64,000 nt of DNA from Hyphomonas johnsonii MHS-2 (GTDB lineage Bacteria; Pseudomonadota; Alphaproteobacteria; Caulobacterales; Hyphomonadaceae). Within the stretch, counting starts at the first letter, position 1; each line of letters starts with the position of its first letter. Shown in pieces: positions 18,349-26,839 of this stretch. The stretch lies in NCBI RefSeq assembly GCF_000685275.1, contig NZ_ARYK01000006.1:1-64000 (forward strand), read 5' to 3'. The translations under genes were made by a program, and so were the position numbers. The notes beneath the pieces were generated by a model. It saw only the letters and a list, made by a program, of their open reading frames with translations, was not told where the DNA came from and ran no database searches.

Positions 18349-19230
18349 ATGGCACGCGCGACACTGGACCATACGACAAGCAATTCGCGGCTGGAGCTGG
18401 AAATCGAGCGTCCGTGGTTTCGCCACCTGATCACTGTCCTGATCATCGTCAACGCCGTCGTGCTTGGCATACTGACCTATCGTCAGGACCTGCCGCGCAG
18501 CCTGGTGGCGGGGCTGGAAATCTTCGACCACGCGGTCACATGGATATTCGCGCTGGAAATCCTGTTGAAGCTGTCGGTGTACCGCCTGCAATTCTTCCGG
18601 CGCGGCTGGAACTGGTTCGACTTCGTGGTCGTCGGCGTGGCGCTGGCGCCGGGTGGAAGTGCGTTCAGTGTGCTGCGGGCGATGCGCGTGCTGAGGGTAC
18701 TGCGCCTGCTGCACGTCGTGCCAATGATGCGGCGGATCACCGAAGCGCTGATGAAGGCACTGCCGGGCATGGGCGCAATCTTTGCCGTCCTTGCGCTGGT
18801 GACCTATGTCGGTGCCGTCATGGCGACCAACATGTTCGGGAACACGAACGACCCGGATGTCGTGCTCCTGTTCGGCGACCTGCCGAGGTCTGCCTATTCC
18901 CTGTTCCAGGTGATGACCATGGATGGCTGGCGGTTCGAAGTCGTGCAGAAAGTGATCGATGACGGACATCCCTTTGCCTGGATATTCTTCATCATCTTCA
19001 TCTTCATCGCGAGCTTCGCCATCCTCAACCTGTTCATCGCCCTCGTGGTGGATGCACTGGCGAGCGAGCAGAAGGCCCTGCTTGAAGACGAGCTGGAAGA
19101 TATCGAGGAAGAAATCAGTGAAGAATTCGACGAGGCCGAGGGCCAGCGGGGCGATATCCTCGCGATGCTGACCTCAATGCGCGAGGAGATTGCGGAGTTG
19201 AAACAGCTGGTTGCAGCCGAAAATAGCTGA
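18349..19230 (+). CDS. NaChBac-type voltage-gated cation channel
   Basis: A 293-residue six-helix channel subunit of the bacterial sodium channel family, expected to form a homotetramer in the inner membrane. S1-S3 occupy about residues 25-100. S4 carries four arginines at three-residue spacing (R110-R119), then VVPMMRRI. S5, a pore loop and S6 (ILNLFIALVVDALA, 225-238) follow. An acidic neck and coiled coil at 240-290 match the tetramerisation region of family members. The filter is TMDGWRF (residues 190-196) where characterised channels have TLESWSM. Ion selectivity therefore cannot be assumed. GGAGG lies 10 bases before the ATG. Confidence 0.92.
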   Translation: MARATLDHTTSNSRLELEIERPWFRHLITVLIIVNAVVLGILTYRQDLPRSLVAGLEIFDHAVTWIFALEILLKLSVYRLQFFRRGWNWFDFVVVGVALAPGGSAFSVLRAMRVLRVLRLLHVVPMMRRITEALMKALPGMGAIFAVLALVTYVGAVMATNMFGNTNDPDVVLLFGDLPRSAYSLFQVMTMDGWRFEVVQKVIDDGHPFAWIFFIIFIFIASFAILNLFIALVVDALASEQKALLEDELEDIEEEISEEFDEAEGQRGDILAMLTSMREEIAELKQLVAAENS

Positions 19231-19304
19231 GACGCGACCAAGGTGTGGCTATTTGCTTCACCAAATTGTCAGACTTGCTCACTCACGCCCGCCCGATTTC
19301 CTGC

Positions 19305-19310
19305 TATAAG
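19305..19310 (+). promoter_or_regulatory. Possible -10 element (leaderless start)
   Basis: TATAAG ends eight bases before ATG 19319, and no Shine-Dalgarno fits between. A transcript beginning about seven bases after the hexamer would start at or next to the ATG. The -35 region at 17 bases (CTCACG) is weak, so the call is tentative. Confidence 0.35.
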
Positions 19311-19318
19311 ACGGCACG

Positions 19319-20023
19319 ATGAGTCTGTGGACACGACTGCTAGAGGGCGGCAACCGCCCGTTTGAACCGGATTCGCTGCCCGAACCCGCGACCGGGGATA
19401 TCGATTGTGCTCCGGATCCAAACGATGTCGGTTTTACCGCGGCAGTGGTCGGCCTCGGCGCCAAGCTCGCGATGGCGGATGGTGCCGTCACGGACCAGGA
19501 GATCATGGTGTTTTCACGTGTCTTCCGGGCGGCGCCTGAAGATGCGGACAATGTGCGACGCGTGTTCAATATCGCCCGTCAGACAGTACGCGGATATGAA
19601 AGCTATGCGCGCCGGATCGGCCGAAAATACAGGAGTCGCCCGTGCCTGCTGGAAGGCGTGCTGGATGGCCTGTTCCAGATTGCCGGTGCCGACGGCGTGA
19701 TCACCGACGCGGAAATGGTGTTTCTCAGAAATGTCAGCGAAGCGTTCGGGTTCAGCGAGGCGACATTCCGGCGCATCAGGGCAAGCCATCTCGGGCCGGA
19801 CCGGGACGATCCGTATCATATTCTCGGTGTCCCGCATGATGCGGAGTTCAAGTCGATTCGGGCCGCCTATCGCCAATTGATGTCGGATAATCACCCCGAC
19901 CGCGTGGTGCAGATGGGCGCCCCACGGGAATTTGAAGACGCCGCACACGCAAAGGCTGCTGCAATCACGGCCGCCTATGCCCAAATACGTACAGAACGTG
20001 GCCTTTTGGTGCGTCCGGACTAG
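19319..20023 (+). CDS. TerB-like / J-domain co-chaperone
   Basis: A 234-residue protein. Residues about 38-150 form a TerB-type helical domain (KLAMADGAVTDQE and IAGADGVITDAE, the two acidic TerB motifs). Residues 164-230 form a J domain with the catalytic HPD at 192-194, which stimulates Hsp70 ATPase. This order matches DjlA, but the N-terminal membrane helix of E. coli DjlA is absent, so this version should be cytosolic. It sits alone between the ion channel and a small membrane protein; the Hsp70 partner is not in the window. Confidence 0.87.
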   Translation: MSLWTRLLEGGNRPFEPDSLPEPATGDIDCAPDPNDVGFTAAVVGLGAKLAMADGAVTDQEIMVFSRVFRAAPEDADNVRRVFNIARQTVRGYESYARRIGRKYRSRPCLLEGVLDGLFQIAGADGVITDAEMVFLRNVSEAFGFSEATFRRIRASHLGPDRDDPYHILGVPHDAEFKSIRAAYRQLMSDNHPDRVVQMGAPREFEDAAHAKAAAITAAYAQIRTERGLLVRPD

Positions 20024-20114
20024 GCGAGCTGCGTTCCGGCACGAATCCAGCAGGGATGCGCATTGACGCCCCGCAATCATGCCGCCATCTTGAAAGGTGA
20101 GACGAGGACAAGCC

Positions 20115-20399
20115 ATGACACAGAACGCGACCGGCCACCTGCATTTCAACCTGTCAGACGCTTTGCGCGGTGCTGTCGGTCTTTTTGTCCGGCTGATGAT
20201 CGGGATGCTGCTGGTCATGACGGCGGGCATTGTCGCCGTGATGACGGCGATAGCCGGCCTGATGCTGGCGGGTGCCGCGCTGGTGATGCGCTTTGCCGGA
20301 AGTCCTCGTGCCCACGGGCGCACGACGCGTCCGGCGCAGGATGACGGCCCTGTGACACTGGATGCCCGGCGCACACCGCGCGGCTGGACAGTCGAGTAG
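20115..20399 (+). CDS. Small hypothetical membrane protein
   Basis: A 94-residue protein with a long central hydrophobic stretch (about residues 18-60, probably two membrane helices joined by a short turn) and a basic tail ending RRTPRGWTVE. GAGG lies about nine bases before ATG 20115; an upstream in-frame GTG at 20097 has no comparable site. No family recognised. It precedes the BlaI operator by about 70 bases. Confidence 0.6.
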   Translation: MTQNATGHLHFNLSDALRGAVGLFVRLMIGMLLVMTAGIVAVMTAIAGLMLAGAALVMRFAGSPRAHGRTTRPAQDDGPVTLDARRTPRGWTVE

Positions 20400-20471
20400 C
20401 ACCTGCTTCCACACTTCGAATACCAGACCTGACCGCTGGGCAGCGTGTGAGGCATGCCGCATGCGTTTCTC

Positions 20472-20500
20472 TTGACACGAATGCGTTACATATGTAACGA
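20472..20500 (+). promoter_or_regulatory. blaI promoter with BlaI-type operator
   Basis: A consensus -35 (TTGACA, 20472-20477) is followed by a perfect 14-base palindrome, GTTACATATGTAAC (20485-20498), covering the spacer and the weak -10 position (TAACGA, 20495-20500). The core TACA-N2-TGTA is the half-site pair recognised by BlaI/MecI/CopY-type winged-helix repressors, so the gene 30 bases downstream is expected to repress its own operon. Confidence 0.8.
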
Positions 20501-20530
20501 ACAGGCTACGCCAATTGCGGAGCCTGCATC

Positions 20531-20917
20531 ATGTCCCAGCCTAACCCGTCCGAACTCGCTGTCCTGAAACACCTCTGGTCGAGTGGCCCGCAGAGTGCGC
20601 GTGAGGTGCACGACGCTGTCGGTCCGGGGCAGGCCTGGAAGGCCTCGACCACACGCACGATCATCAATCGCCTTGAAGACAAGGGTTGGGTTGTTCGCCG
20701 CGATGTCCATGGCCTTGCCGTCTACGACGCGGCGCTTGACCGGACCCGGACGCTGGGCGGCCTGGTGCGCCACTTCGCGCGGCAGGTGCTCGACATGAGC
20801 GGCCCGCTGCCGGCTGCCCTGTTCGCGGAGAGTCCGCACCTGTCGGACGCCGAACTCGATGACCTCGATGCCATCATCAACGCGGCCGAGACACAGGATT
20901 CGGAGGGCGAGGCATGA
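20531..20917 (+). CDS. blaI: BlaI/MecI/CopY-family repressor
   Basis: A 128-residue winged-helix repressor. The DNA-binding part (residues 5-75) has the family pattern LAVLKHLWSSGPQSAREVHDAV, then STTRTIINRLEDKGWV; a dimerisation helix region follows. In characterised systems the cognate M56 membrane protease triggers cleavage or release of BlaI from DNA when a cell-wall signal is sensed. The gene lies behind a palindromic operator and overlaps the M56 gene by four bases (ATGA). It is the regulator half of a two-gene switch, with no beta-lactamase gene nearby. Confidence 0.93.
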   Translation: MSQPNPSELAVLKHLWSSGPQSAREVHDAVGPGQAWKASTTRTIINRLEDKGWVVRRDVHGLAVYDAALDRTRTLGGLVRHFARQVLDMSGPLPAALFAESPHLSDAELDDLDAIINAAETQDSEGEA

Positions 20918-22779
20918 GCATCCCGGTTCTCGTTCTCGTCTCCCTCACATGGAGCGCGCTGCTGTGGACTGCGGCCAGCCTGCTCTGTCGCCTCCGGCCA
21001 TTGCCGCACCAGGCACAGGCCATCTGGCGGGTCGCGGCCGGTATGACAGTGCTGCCATTCCTGGCCGCACTCGTCCTGCCGGGCCTGCCTGCGCGCCAGG
21101 TGGCCGATCTTCCGGACCTGCCAATGATGGAAGCCTTCGTGGTCAATTCGGGCGCTGCCACCGCTGCTTCGCCGCCAGCCGGCCTGCTGGCTGAGATGCC
21201 CTCGCTGGCGACGCTCGTTCTTGGCATGCTGCTGCTGGGGTGGGGCCTGCGGTTCGCCGCCTGGCTCCTGGGTGAAGTCCGCCTGCAGCACCTGAAGCGG
21301 GCCTCCACGGCGTCCGGCCTGAGTGCGATGCGCTGGGCCCGTTCCCTCGGCCTGAAGCATGTCCCTGAAATTCGCCTGATCCCGGCCGGTTCACCCTTCG
21401 TCGCGGGTCTTGCCCGCCCGGTCATCTACCTTCCCCAGGGCATCAGGTCCTCGGCCGACGTGGACCAGGTGATTGCGCATGAGTGCGTGCACCTGAAGCG
21501 CGGCGACCTGGTCACCAGGCCCGTCGAGCGTCTCGTCTCCGATGTCTTCTGGTTTTCGCCTTTCGCCTGGGGCATGCGCGGCGCGCTCGACTATTGGCGG
21601 GAGGCCGTCGTCGATGCCGGGGCCAGCCGCCTCACCGGCGACCGTATCGCCTATGCCCGCGCCCTCACCCTTGTCGCTCGCCTGTCCCGTCCCGTGGTCG
21701 CCCTTCCGGTGGCCGCCTTCATCCTGCCTCGCAAAGGAAGCCTCAAAATGCGCCTGACCCACCTGCTGCACGACACGCCCCGCCAGCCGAAACGCCTTGC
21801 TGCCGCCGCTGCGCTGGCGCTTGTCCTCGCCGTGCCTGTCGCGCTGGCACAGGGCATGTTGATGAAGGATGCGCCCATCGCGCAGACCGCGCATTATTCT
21901 CACGCGGTCCTCGACAAGGCCAAGCTGACCAGCCGGTTCGGCACGCGCGTCCACCCGATCACGAAACAGCCCCGCATGCACAACGGGATCGATCTGGCTG
22001 AAGAAGAGGGCAAACCGATCTATGCCCCCGCGGATGGCGAGGTCCTGTTCGCCGACATGAAGGATGATTATGGCAACCTCGTTGAATTGCGCGTGGCCGC
22101 CGACACACGCCTGCGCTTCGGCCAGATGTCCGTGATCGATGTCAGCGACGGGCAGCAGGTCAAGGCCGGCGACGTAATCGGCCGGATCGGCCAGTCGGGC
22201 ACGGCAACCGGCCCGCACCTGCATTTCGAAGTCTGGCACGGTGACCGTCCGGAAGACCCGGAAGCAGAGCCGGGCCTGGTGCTCGCTGACGTGCTGAAGG
22301 AAATGGCACCGCGCTCGACCGGGCCTGCCCCAGCCGCACCTGCACCTCAAGTCCAACCCGCAGCGGCACCTGCCAATGCGCCGACGGCGATGCCTGATGC
22401 CTGCGCCGCTCTGGACACATGGTTCCGAGATACACCGACACCTGACAGCTGGGCCGCGCGCCTGGACGAGGCAAGGATCGCGAATGCCACGCTCGGGCTC
22501 GAAATTTCGCCCAAGGCCTTCAATCCTGAGACGACCGCTTATCCGAAACCCATCTATCCTCGTGCGGCTGCCGCTTCGAAAAAATCGGGTTTCTGCCAGG
22601 TGCTTTTTGATATTGGCCCTGACGGGCATCCGGTGAACGCTGAAGCCAATTGTTCCGACCCGGTCTTCGTTGAATCCGCAAGGGCCATGCCGGATGCGGA
22701 ATTCGTCCCCGCGGAAGTCGATGGCAAGGCGGTCACACTCAGCGGTGTGATCTATCCCCTGCAGTATTGCATCGAGTAG
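20914..22779 (+). CDS. M56 (BlaR1-like) protease fused to M23 peptidase and TonB C-terminal domain
   Basis: A 621-residue membrane protein in three parts. The N-terminal M56 region has membrane helices near residues 2-24, 38-58 and 97-120, the zinc motif HECVH (189-193) on the cytosolic side, and a further helix at about 294-312. The periplasmic part is an M23/LytM endopeptidase with both zinc motifs intact (H356-x3-D360 and H435-L-H437). A Pro/Ala linker (about 465-490) leads to a C-terminal domain resembling TonB C-terminal domains (about 545-621; note PIYPRAA and the pair of strands around GFCQVLFDIGPDG). BlaR1 proteins carry a penicillin-binding sensor there; this one carries a peptidoglycan-binding enzyme instead. 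It is coupled to blaI. Confidence 0.9.
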   Translation: MSIPVLVLVSLTWSALLWTAASLLCRLRPLPHQAQAIWRVAAGMTVLPFLAALVLPGLPARQVADLPDLPMMEAFVVNSGAATAASPPAGLLAEMPSLATLVLGMLLLGWGLRFAAWLLGEVRLQHLKRASTASGLSAMRWARSLGLKHVPEIRLIPAGSPFVAGLARPVIYLPQGIRSSADVDQVIAHECVHLKRGDLVTRPVERLVSDVFWFSPFAWGMRGALDYWREAVVDAGASRLTGDRIAYARALTLVARLSRPVVALPVAAFILPRKGSLKMRLTHLLHDTPRQPKRLAAAAALALVLAVPVALAQGMLMKDAPIAQTAHYSHAVLDKAKLTSRFGTRVHPITKQPRMHNGIDLAEEEGKPIYAPADGEVLFADMKDDYGNLVELRVAADTRLRFGQMSVIDVSDGQQVKAGDVIGRIGQSGTATGPHLHFEVWHGDRPEDPEAEPGLVLADVLKEMAPRSTGPAPAAPAPQVQPAAAPANAPTAMPDACAALDTWFRDTPTPDSWAARLDEARIANATLGLEISPKAFNPETTAYPKPIYPRAAAASKKSGFCQVLFDIGPDGHPVNAEANCSDPVFVESARAMPDAEFVPAEVDGKAVTLSGVIYPLQYCIE

Positions 22780-22785
22780 TGGCGC

Positions 22786-23721
22786 CTAGCGGTCGAACAG
22801 TTTCGAGACGCTTTCTTCATTGGCGATGCGGCGGATCGCTTCGCCCAGCAGCGGGGCGATCGGCAGGATGCGAATGGATTTCGATTTCAACGCCGATGCC
22901 GATGGCTGGATCGTGTCGGTCATCACCAGCTCGTCCAGAACCGAGGTTTCGATGCGATTGACGGCGTCGCCCGACAGGACGCCGTGCGTGACATAGGCCG
23001 ACACCGAAGTCGCGCCATGTTGCTTCAGCGCCGCCGCGGCGTTCGCCAGCGTGCCGCCACTGTCGCACATGTCGTCAAGCATGATGCAGCGGGCGCCTTT
23101 GACGTCGCCGATGATGTTCATGACTTCCGATTTGCCCGCTTCAGGGCGGCGCTTGTCGACGATGGCAAGGTCGGCATCGATCCGCTTGGCAAGCGCACGG
23201 GCCCGCACCACGCCGCCGACATCGGGCGAGACGACCACGATCTTGTCGCCGTTGAACCGCTCCTTGATGTCATCGACCATGACCGGTCCGCCGAACAGGT
23301 TGTCGGTCGGGATATCGAAGAATCCCTGGATCTGGCCGGCATGGAGATCAACTGTCAGCACGCGGTCCGCGCCAGCTGAACAGATCAGGTTTGCCACCAG
23401 TTTGGCAGAAATCGGCGTCCGGCCGTCAGTCTTCCGGTCCTGTCGCGCATAGCCGAAATAGGGGATCACGGCCGTGATGCGGCGCGCCGAGGCGCGCTTC
23501 AGGGCGTCCATGCAGATCAGCAGCTGCATCAGGTTGTCATTGGCGGGGTAGGAGGTCGACTGAATCACGAACACATCTTCGCCGCGGACGTTCTCGTCGA
23601 TGCGGACGAAGATTTCCTGATCGGCAAAAGACTTTACTTCTGATCGTGTGAGACGCGTGTCGAGATAGTCGGCAATGGCTTCGGAAAGCGGCCGGTTTGC
23701 GTTGCACGATAGAAGTTTCAT
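22786..23721 (-). CDS. prs: Ribose-phosphate pyrophosphokinase
   Basis: A 311-residue PRPP synthase that transfers pyrophosphate from ATP to ribose-5-phosphate, feeding nucleotide, His and Trp synthesis. Seen are [14 protein letters not shown] (residues 125-138), the catalytic flexible loop with [11 protein letters not shown] (190-200) and the PRPP-binding loop [10 protein letters not shown] (216-225). The ATG at 23721 has AGGGG 10 bases upstream; a longer reading frame exists but lacks family similarity. It is convergent with the M56 gene, only six bases away. Confidence 0.95.
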   Translation of the reverse strand: MKLLSCNANRPLSEAIADYLDTRLTRSEVKSFADQEIFVRIDENVRGEDVFVIQSTSYPANDNLMQLLICMDALKRASARRITAVIPYFGYARQDRKTDGRTPISAKLVANLICSAGADRVLTVDLHAGQIQGFFDIPTDNLFGGPVMVDDIKERFNGDKIVVVSPDVGGVVRARALAKRIDADLAIVDKRRPEAGKSEVMNIIGDVKGARCIMLDDMCDSGGTLANAAAALKQHGATSVSAYVTHGVLSGDAVNRIETSVLDELVMTDTIQPSASALKSKSIRILPIAPLLGEAIRRIANEESVSKLFDR

Positions 23722-23878
23722 GGTCTCGTAACCCCTGGCTGCCCGGCACTCGTGTCGCTTTTGTAACAAAGCCCCGCGAGTCGCAACCGGCAAACACCGT
23801 CATGCGCACCTGCGGGCCGGAACAACACGTGCGCGCGTCGAATCGGCAACACTTTCGCGACGGTTTGTCCCGGTCGCC

Positions 23879-24649
23879 TCAGCCGGTCAGCATGATGACC
23901 GAGCCGTTGCGGCCATAATCCGGCTCTCCGCGATGGTTGCGGCGGCGATTGGAAAAATACGTATCTTCCATGGCGCACGTGTCATGGCCGATATCCGTGA
24001 TCTGTCCGATGCCTGATGCGTCGAGCCGCTGGCGGGCAAAGCCCGGCAGGTCGAACTGGAACCGGTCACCCTTGCCCGGAAGGAACAGGAGCTCGCTGCC
24101 GGCGGACTGCGCCATGAATGTGTCGCGGAATTCCGGACCGACTTCATAACTCGCCTGGCCGATTGTCGGTCCGATCGCGGCCTGGATGCGGGTTCGCTCG
24201 GCGCCGAGCCGGACCATCGCTTCAACCGTCTTTTCAAGGACGCCCGCAAGCGCGCCTTTCCAGCCGGCATGCGCTGCGCCAATAATTCCCGCGCCGCCAT
24301 CGGCGAACAGGACGGGCGTGCAGTCAGCGGTCAGGATGCACAGGCCGATGCCCGGCACATCCGTCACCATGGCGTCGGCCTGCGGGCGCACCGTCCAGGG
24401 CGTCTGGACCGGCACGACACTGGCGGAGTGGACCTGGTAGCATGACAGCAGGTGGTCCGCGCCGAGCGTGGCCGCCAGCAGCGTGCGGTTGCGGGCAATG
24501 TTGGACGGCCTGTCGCCCGATCCCTCGCCGACATTCAGGCTGTCATAGAGTCCGGTCGAGACACCGCCCCTGCGCCCGAAAAAGCCGTGCGCCACGCCGG
24601 ACAGCTTCGACAGGACCGGGCTGGATTCGAACGGAATGCCGCCCTTCAT
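23879..24649 (-). CDS. pgeF: Peptidoglycan editing factor / multicopper-like PgeF
   Basis: A 256-residue protein of the YfiH/PgeF family, with the conserved metal-site residues His74 (CYQVHS), Cys110 (TADCTP) and His127 (AAHAGWKG). E. coli PgeF removes wrongly incorporated L-serine from UDP-MurNAc tripeptide precursors; related proteins show purine nucleoside or polyphenol oxidase activity, so the exact substrate here is inferred. It overlaps the upstream cyclophilin gene by four bases (ATGA). A 157-base gap with no terminator-like structure separates it from prs. Confidence 0.9.
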   Translation of the reverse strand: MKGGIPFESSPVLSKLSGVAHGFFGRRGGVSTGLYDSLNVGEGSGDRPSNIARNRTLLAATLGADHLLSCYQVHSASVVPVQTPWTVRPQADAMVTDVPGIGLCILTADCTPVLFADGGAGIIGAAHAGWKGALAGVLEKTVEAMVRLGAERTRIQAAIGPTIGQASYEVGPEFRDTFMAQSAGSELLFLPGKGDRFQFDLPGFARQRLDASGIGQITDIGHDTCAMEDTYFSNRRRNHRGEPDYGRNGSVIMLTG

Positions 24650-25572
24650 GCGTCAGGCTCCCCAGCTGTCTTGCGGGCCGGCACCGGCAGGCTGCAGACG
24701 TCCAGCACCTGCGGCGGCGTGTGAACGAACGCGTCGATACTGGCATAGTCGCGCTTCGACGTTTTCAACGCCTCCCATTCGGTGCCCGGTGTGGCCATGA
24801 CCTGGTAAGTCGGCCGGTCTGATTCGGGCAGGTCGGCAGCGAGCGACACGGACACTATCTGGTTGCCACCAAGGCGCACGGCGCGGGCAGCGAAGGCCGC
24901 CTCCGCGACGGCCGGGTCCGTATCGAAGAAGGCGGGAATGGCATCCTCGTCAACCGGATCGACGCGCTTCAGCCGATGGATATTGTCCATGCCGGCAATC
25001 ACACGGCCGAAGACAGTGTAATTGCGATCAAGGTAGCGCCGGGGGGCGAGCGGGATGAAGAATTCGATAGAGCCCGAGTCCGGCGCGGCGTTGCGGGCCA
25101 TGCCGAGTGCGCCGGGACAATTGAGCAGCCATTCCTGATTGCCTTCGCGGCCGGCGGCAAAGCCGTTCCGATGGCCTGCCGTGGCGGCGAACAGGTCGGC
25201 ATTGCCGAGCGGGGCGAAGCCCGCTCGTGGCGCGGTGCGTTCCGCTTCGAGTGGCAGGGTCGGCCAGTCGCCAAGGCGCTGGTCGAATTCAAGGCCCGCC
25301 TGCGCCACATGGCCTTCGACCACGCGGTAGAAATATTCGCCGTCAAACACGCCAGACCGGACTGCCGCCCGGAACTGCCCGGCATGGCGCGGAGCTGCCT
25401 CCGTTGCGAGTTCGATGGCGACCATGCCGGTCTTTGTTTCGAGCAGGACCAGGTTTTCGGGTGCGACGGTCCGCCAGTTGGCGACGGGGACAGGGGCGTC
25501 ATGGGCCTGAGGCGCGCTGGCGCAGCCAGCCAGTGCCAATGCCGCAGCAGCGATCCCGATGCGTGCTCTCAT
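24646..25572 (-). CDS. Cyclophilin-type peptidyl-prolyl isomerase lipoprotein
   Basis: A 308-residue protein with a lipoprotein signal (LALAGC, Cys about residue 17) and a cyclophilin fold: VLLETKTGMVAIELATEAAPRHAGQF opens the domain, and YFYRVVEGHVAQAG, the GSIEFFIPL strand and NYTVFGRVIAGMDNIHRLKRV follow. It is probably a periplasmic folding catalyst. GGGAG seven bases before ATG 25572 fixes the start; a much longer open frame upstream is not part of the gene. Extra residues after the cyclophilin core (about 230-308) are family-typical for alphaproteobacteria but of unknown use. It is cotranscribed with pgeF. Confidence 0.9.
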   Translation of the reverse strand: MRARIGIAAAALALAGCASAPQAHDAPVPVANWRTVAPENLVLLETKTGMVAIELATEAAPRHAGQFRAAVRSGVFDGEYFYRVVEGHVAQAGLEFDQRLGDWPTLPLEAERTAPRAGFAPLGNADLFAATAGHRNGFAAGREGNQEWLLNCPGALGMARNAAPDSGSIEFFIPLAPRRYLDRNYTVFGRVIAGMDNIHRLKRVDPVDEDAIPAFFDTDPAVAEAAFAARAVRLGGNQIVSVSLAADLPESDRPTYQVMATPGTEWEALKTSKRDYASIDAFVHTPPQVLDVCSLPVPARKTAGEPDA

Positions 25573-25633
25573 CAATTCTCTCCCGCGACTCACCACTGGC
25601 GCAGGTTTGCCTTGCCTGCTAAGCGCCTGCGCC

Positions 25634-26503
25634 ATGTACCAGATAACTGCAAAGGGCGCACGGGCGCCGGTTGAATTGGCATGGGACGCCCTGGCCTGGG
25701 CCGATCCATCGCCTGCGGGTGCCGTCGACGCCAAGGAAGACGGCCGCCTCGCCTGGCGCCTCGATGCTTTTTGCGAAACGCAGGAAGAGGCCGAACTCTG
25801 CGCCGAGATGATCCACGAGGCGGCACCGGAACTGACGGCGCGCATCGAGGAGCTTCAGGATCGCGACTGGGTGACGCTGTCGCTGGAAGGCCTTCCGCCG
25901 GTTGCGGCCGGGCCGTTCATCGTGGCCGGCAGCCATGCGCTGGCCAAGACCGCCCCCGGCAAGATCGCTGTCCTGATCGAGGCTGGTCCTGCGTTTGGCA
26001 CTGGTCATCACGGCACGACGCTCGGCTGCCTGCTGGCGCTGGATGAAGTGCGTCGCCGCCATGCCATCGGCAAGGTGCTGGACCTCGGCACCGGCTCGGG
26101 TGTGCTGGCGATTGCCGCGATGAAGGCGGGCGGGACATCTGCCATCGGCACGGACATCGATTTCGACAGCGTGCGCGTCGCCAATGAGAACGCAGCCAAG
26201 AACCATGTCACCGGTTTCACCGCCCTGCATGTCACCGGCGCCAACACGCCCCGCATCCGGCAGGGCGGGCCGTATGATACGGTCTTCGCCAACATCCTGA
26301 TGAAGCCGCTGATCGGCCTTGCCCCCACCATCGCGCCCCTCACAGCGCCGGGCGGGACGATCATCCTGTCAGGCCTGTTGCATCACCAGGCCGGGCCCGT
26401 GCGCAATGCGTTTGCGTCGCGGGGGTTGAGCTTCCAGCGCCGCATCAAGCAGGACGGCTGGTCGACGCTGGTATTCCGGAAGCCGGACTCCGTTCAGGCA
26501 TAG
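25634..26503 (+). CDS. prmA: Ribosomal protein L11 methyltransferase
   Basis: A 289-residue PrmA-type methyltransferase that trimethylates L11 lysines. The SAM-binding motif I is VLDLGTGSGVLAIAA, preceded by AFGTGHHGTT, the PrmA signature, and followed by NILMKPL in place of the usual NIL-A-x-x-L. ATG 25634 begins the family-like N-terminus (MYQITAKG). It is divergent from the cyclophilin gene over 61 bases. Confidence 0.93.
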   Translation: MYQITAKGARAPVELAWDALAWADPSPAGAVDAKEDGRLAWRLDAFCETQEEAELCAEMIHEAAPELTARIEELQDRDWVTLSLEGLPPVAAGPFIVAGSHALAKTAPGKIAVLIEAGPAFGTGHHGTTLGCLLALDEVRRRHAIGKVLDLGTGSGVLAIAAMKAGGTSAIGTDIDFDSVRVANENAAKNHVTGFTALHVTGANTPRIRQGGPYDTVFANILMKPLIGLAPTIAPLTAPGGTIILSGLLHHQAGPVRNAFASRGLSFQRRIKQDGWSTLVFRKPDSVQA

Positions 26504-26676
26504 GCGATCCGACGGGCCCAGCGCGCGGCGCGGCGTTCCAGGATGCGGGGGCGATGCATGTCCCGATGGGCCGGGATGCCTTGCGACTGGCCCATCAGGT
26601 GATTGAGCTGGGCGCCGGGCACCACATTTTGAATGATCATTTCGCCCGCAGGCGCCGTTTCGATGTGCTTTTTCAT
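26494..26676 (-). CDS. Possible small basic protein
   Basis: A 60-codon frame starting MKKHIETAP and ending in a basic stretch (RRAARWARRI). It overlaps the prmA 3' end by 10 bases and fills a 336-base interval otherwise without a gene. Support is modest: a plausible ATG, a weak GGA upstream, and a perfect palindrome just ahead of it that could be its operator. I recognise no family. Confidence 0.4.
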   Translation of the reverse strand: MKKHIETAPAGEMIIQNVVPGAQLNHLMGQSQGIPAHRDMHRPRILERRAARWARRIAYA

Positions 26677-26693
26677 AACTCTGTTCCAAATTT

Positions 26694-26710
26694 ATTGTGC
26701 AGTGCACAAT
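26694..26710. promoter_or_regulatory. 17-base perfect palindrome
   Basis: ATTGTGCAGTGCACAAT reads the same on both strands apart from its central base. It lies 18 bases upstream of the small ORF start and 130 bases ahead of the aminopeptidase gene. TGCA-rich palindromes of this kind are known operators, for example of PHB-granule regulators, but no such target is recognised here. Confidence 0.5.
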
Positions 26711-26839
26711 TTCTCGCGTGCCCTGCATATGGCTGCCAGAAGTAAACAAACGAGTACGGCATTTGGGCGCACTGCATGCGAAATTGCATAGCATCGATGT
26801 GCCTTTCCATGACCGCGCTGCAGCGGTAAGACTGCTGGC

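Noticed and set aside
20485-20498. blaI operator as evidence of beta-lactam resistance
   Set aside because: No beta-lactamase or low-affinity PBP gene lies in the operon, and the sensor lacks a penicillin-binding domain, so a resistance role is not supported.
25573-25845. Upstream extension of the cyclophilin lipoprotein
   Set aside because: The extension runs through the divergent prmA gene, and a good Shine-Dalgarno plus lipoprotein signal peptide fix the start at 25572.
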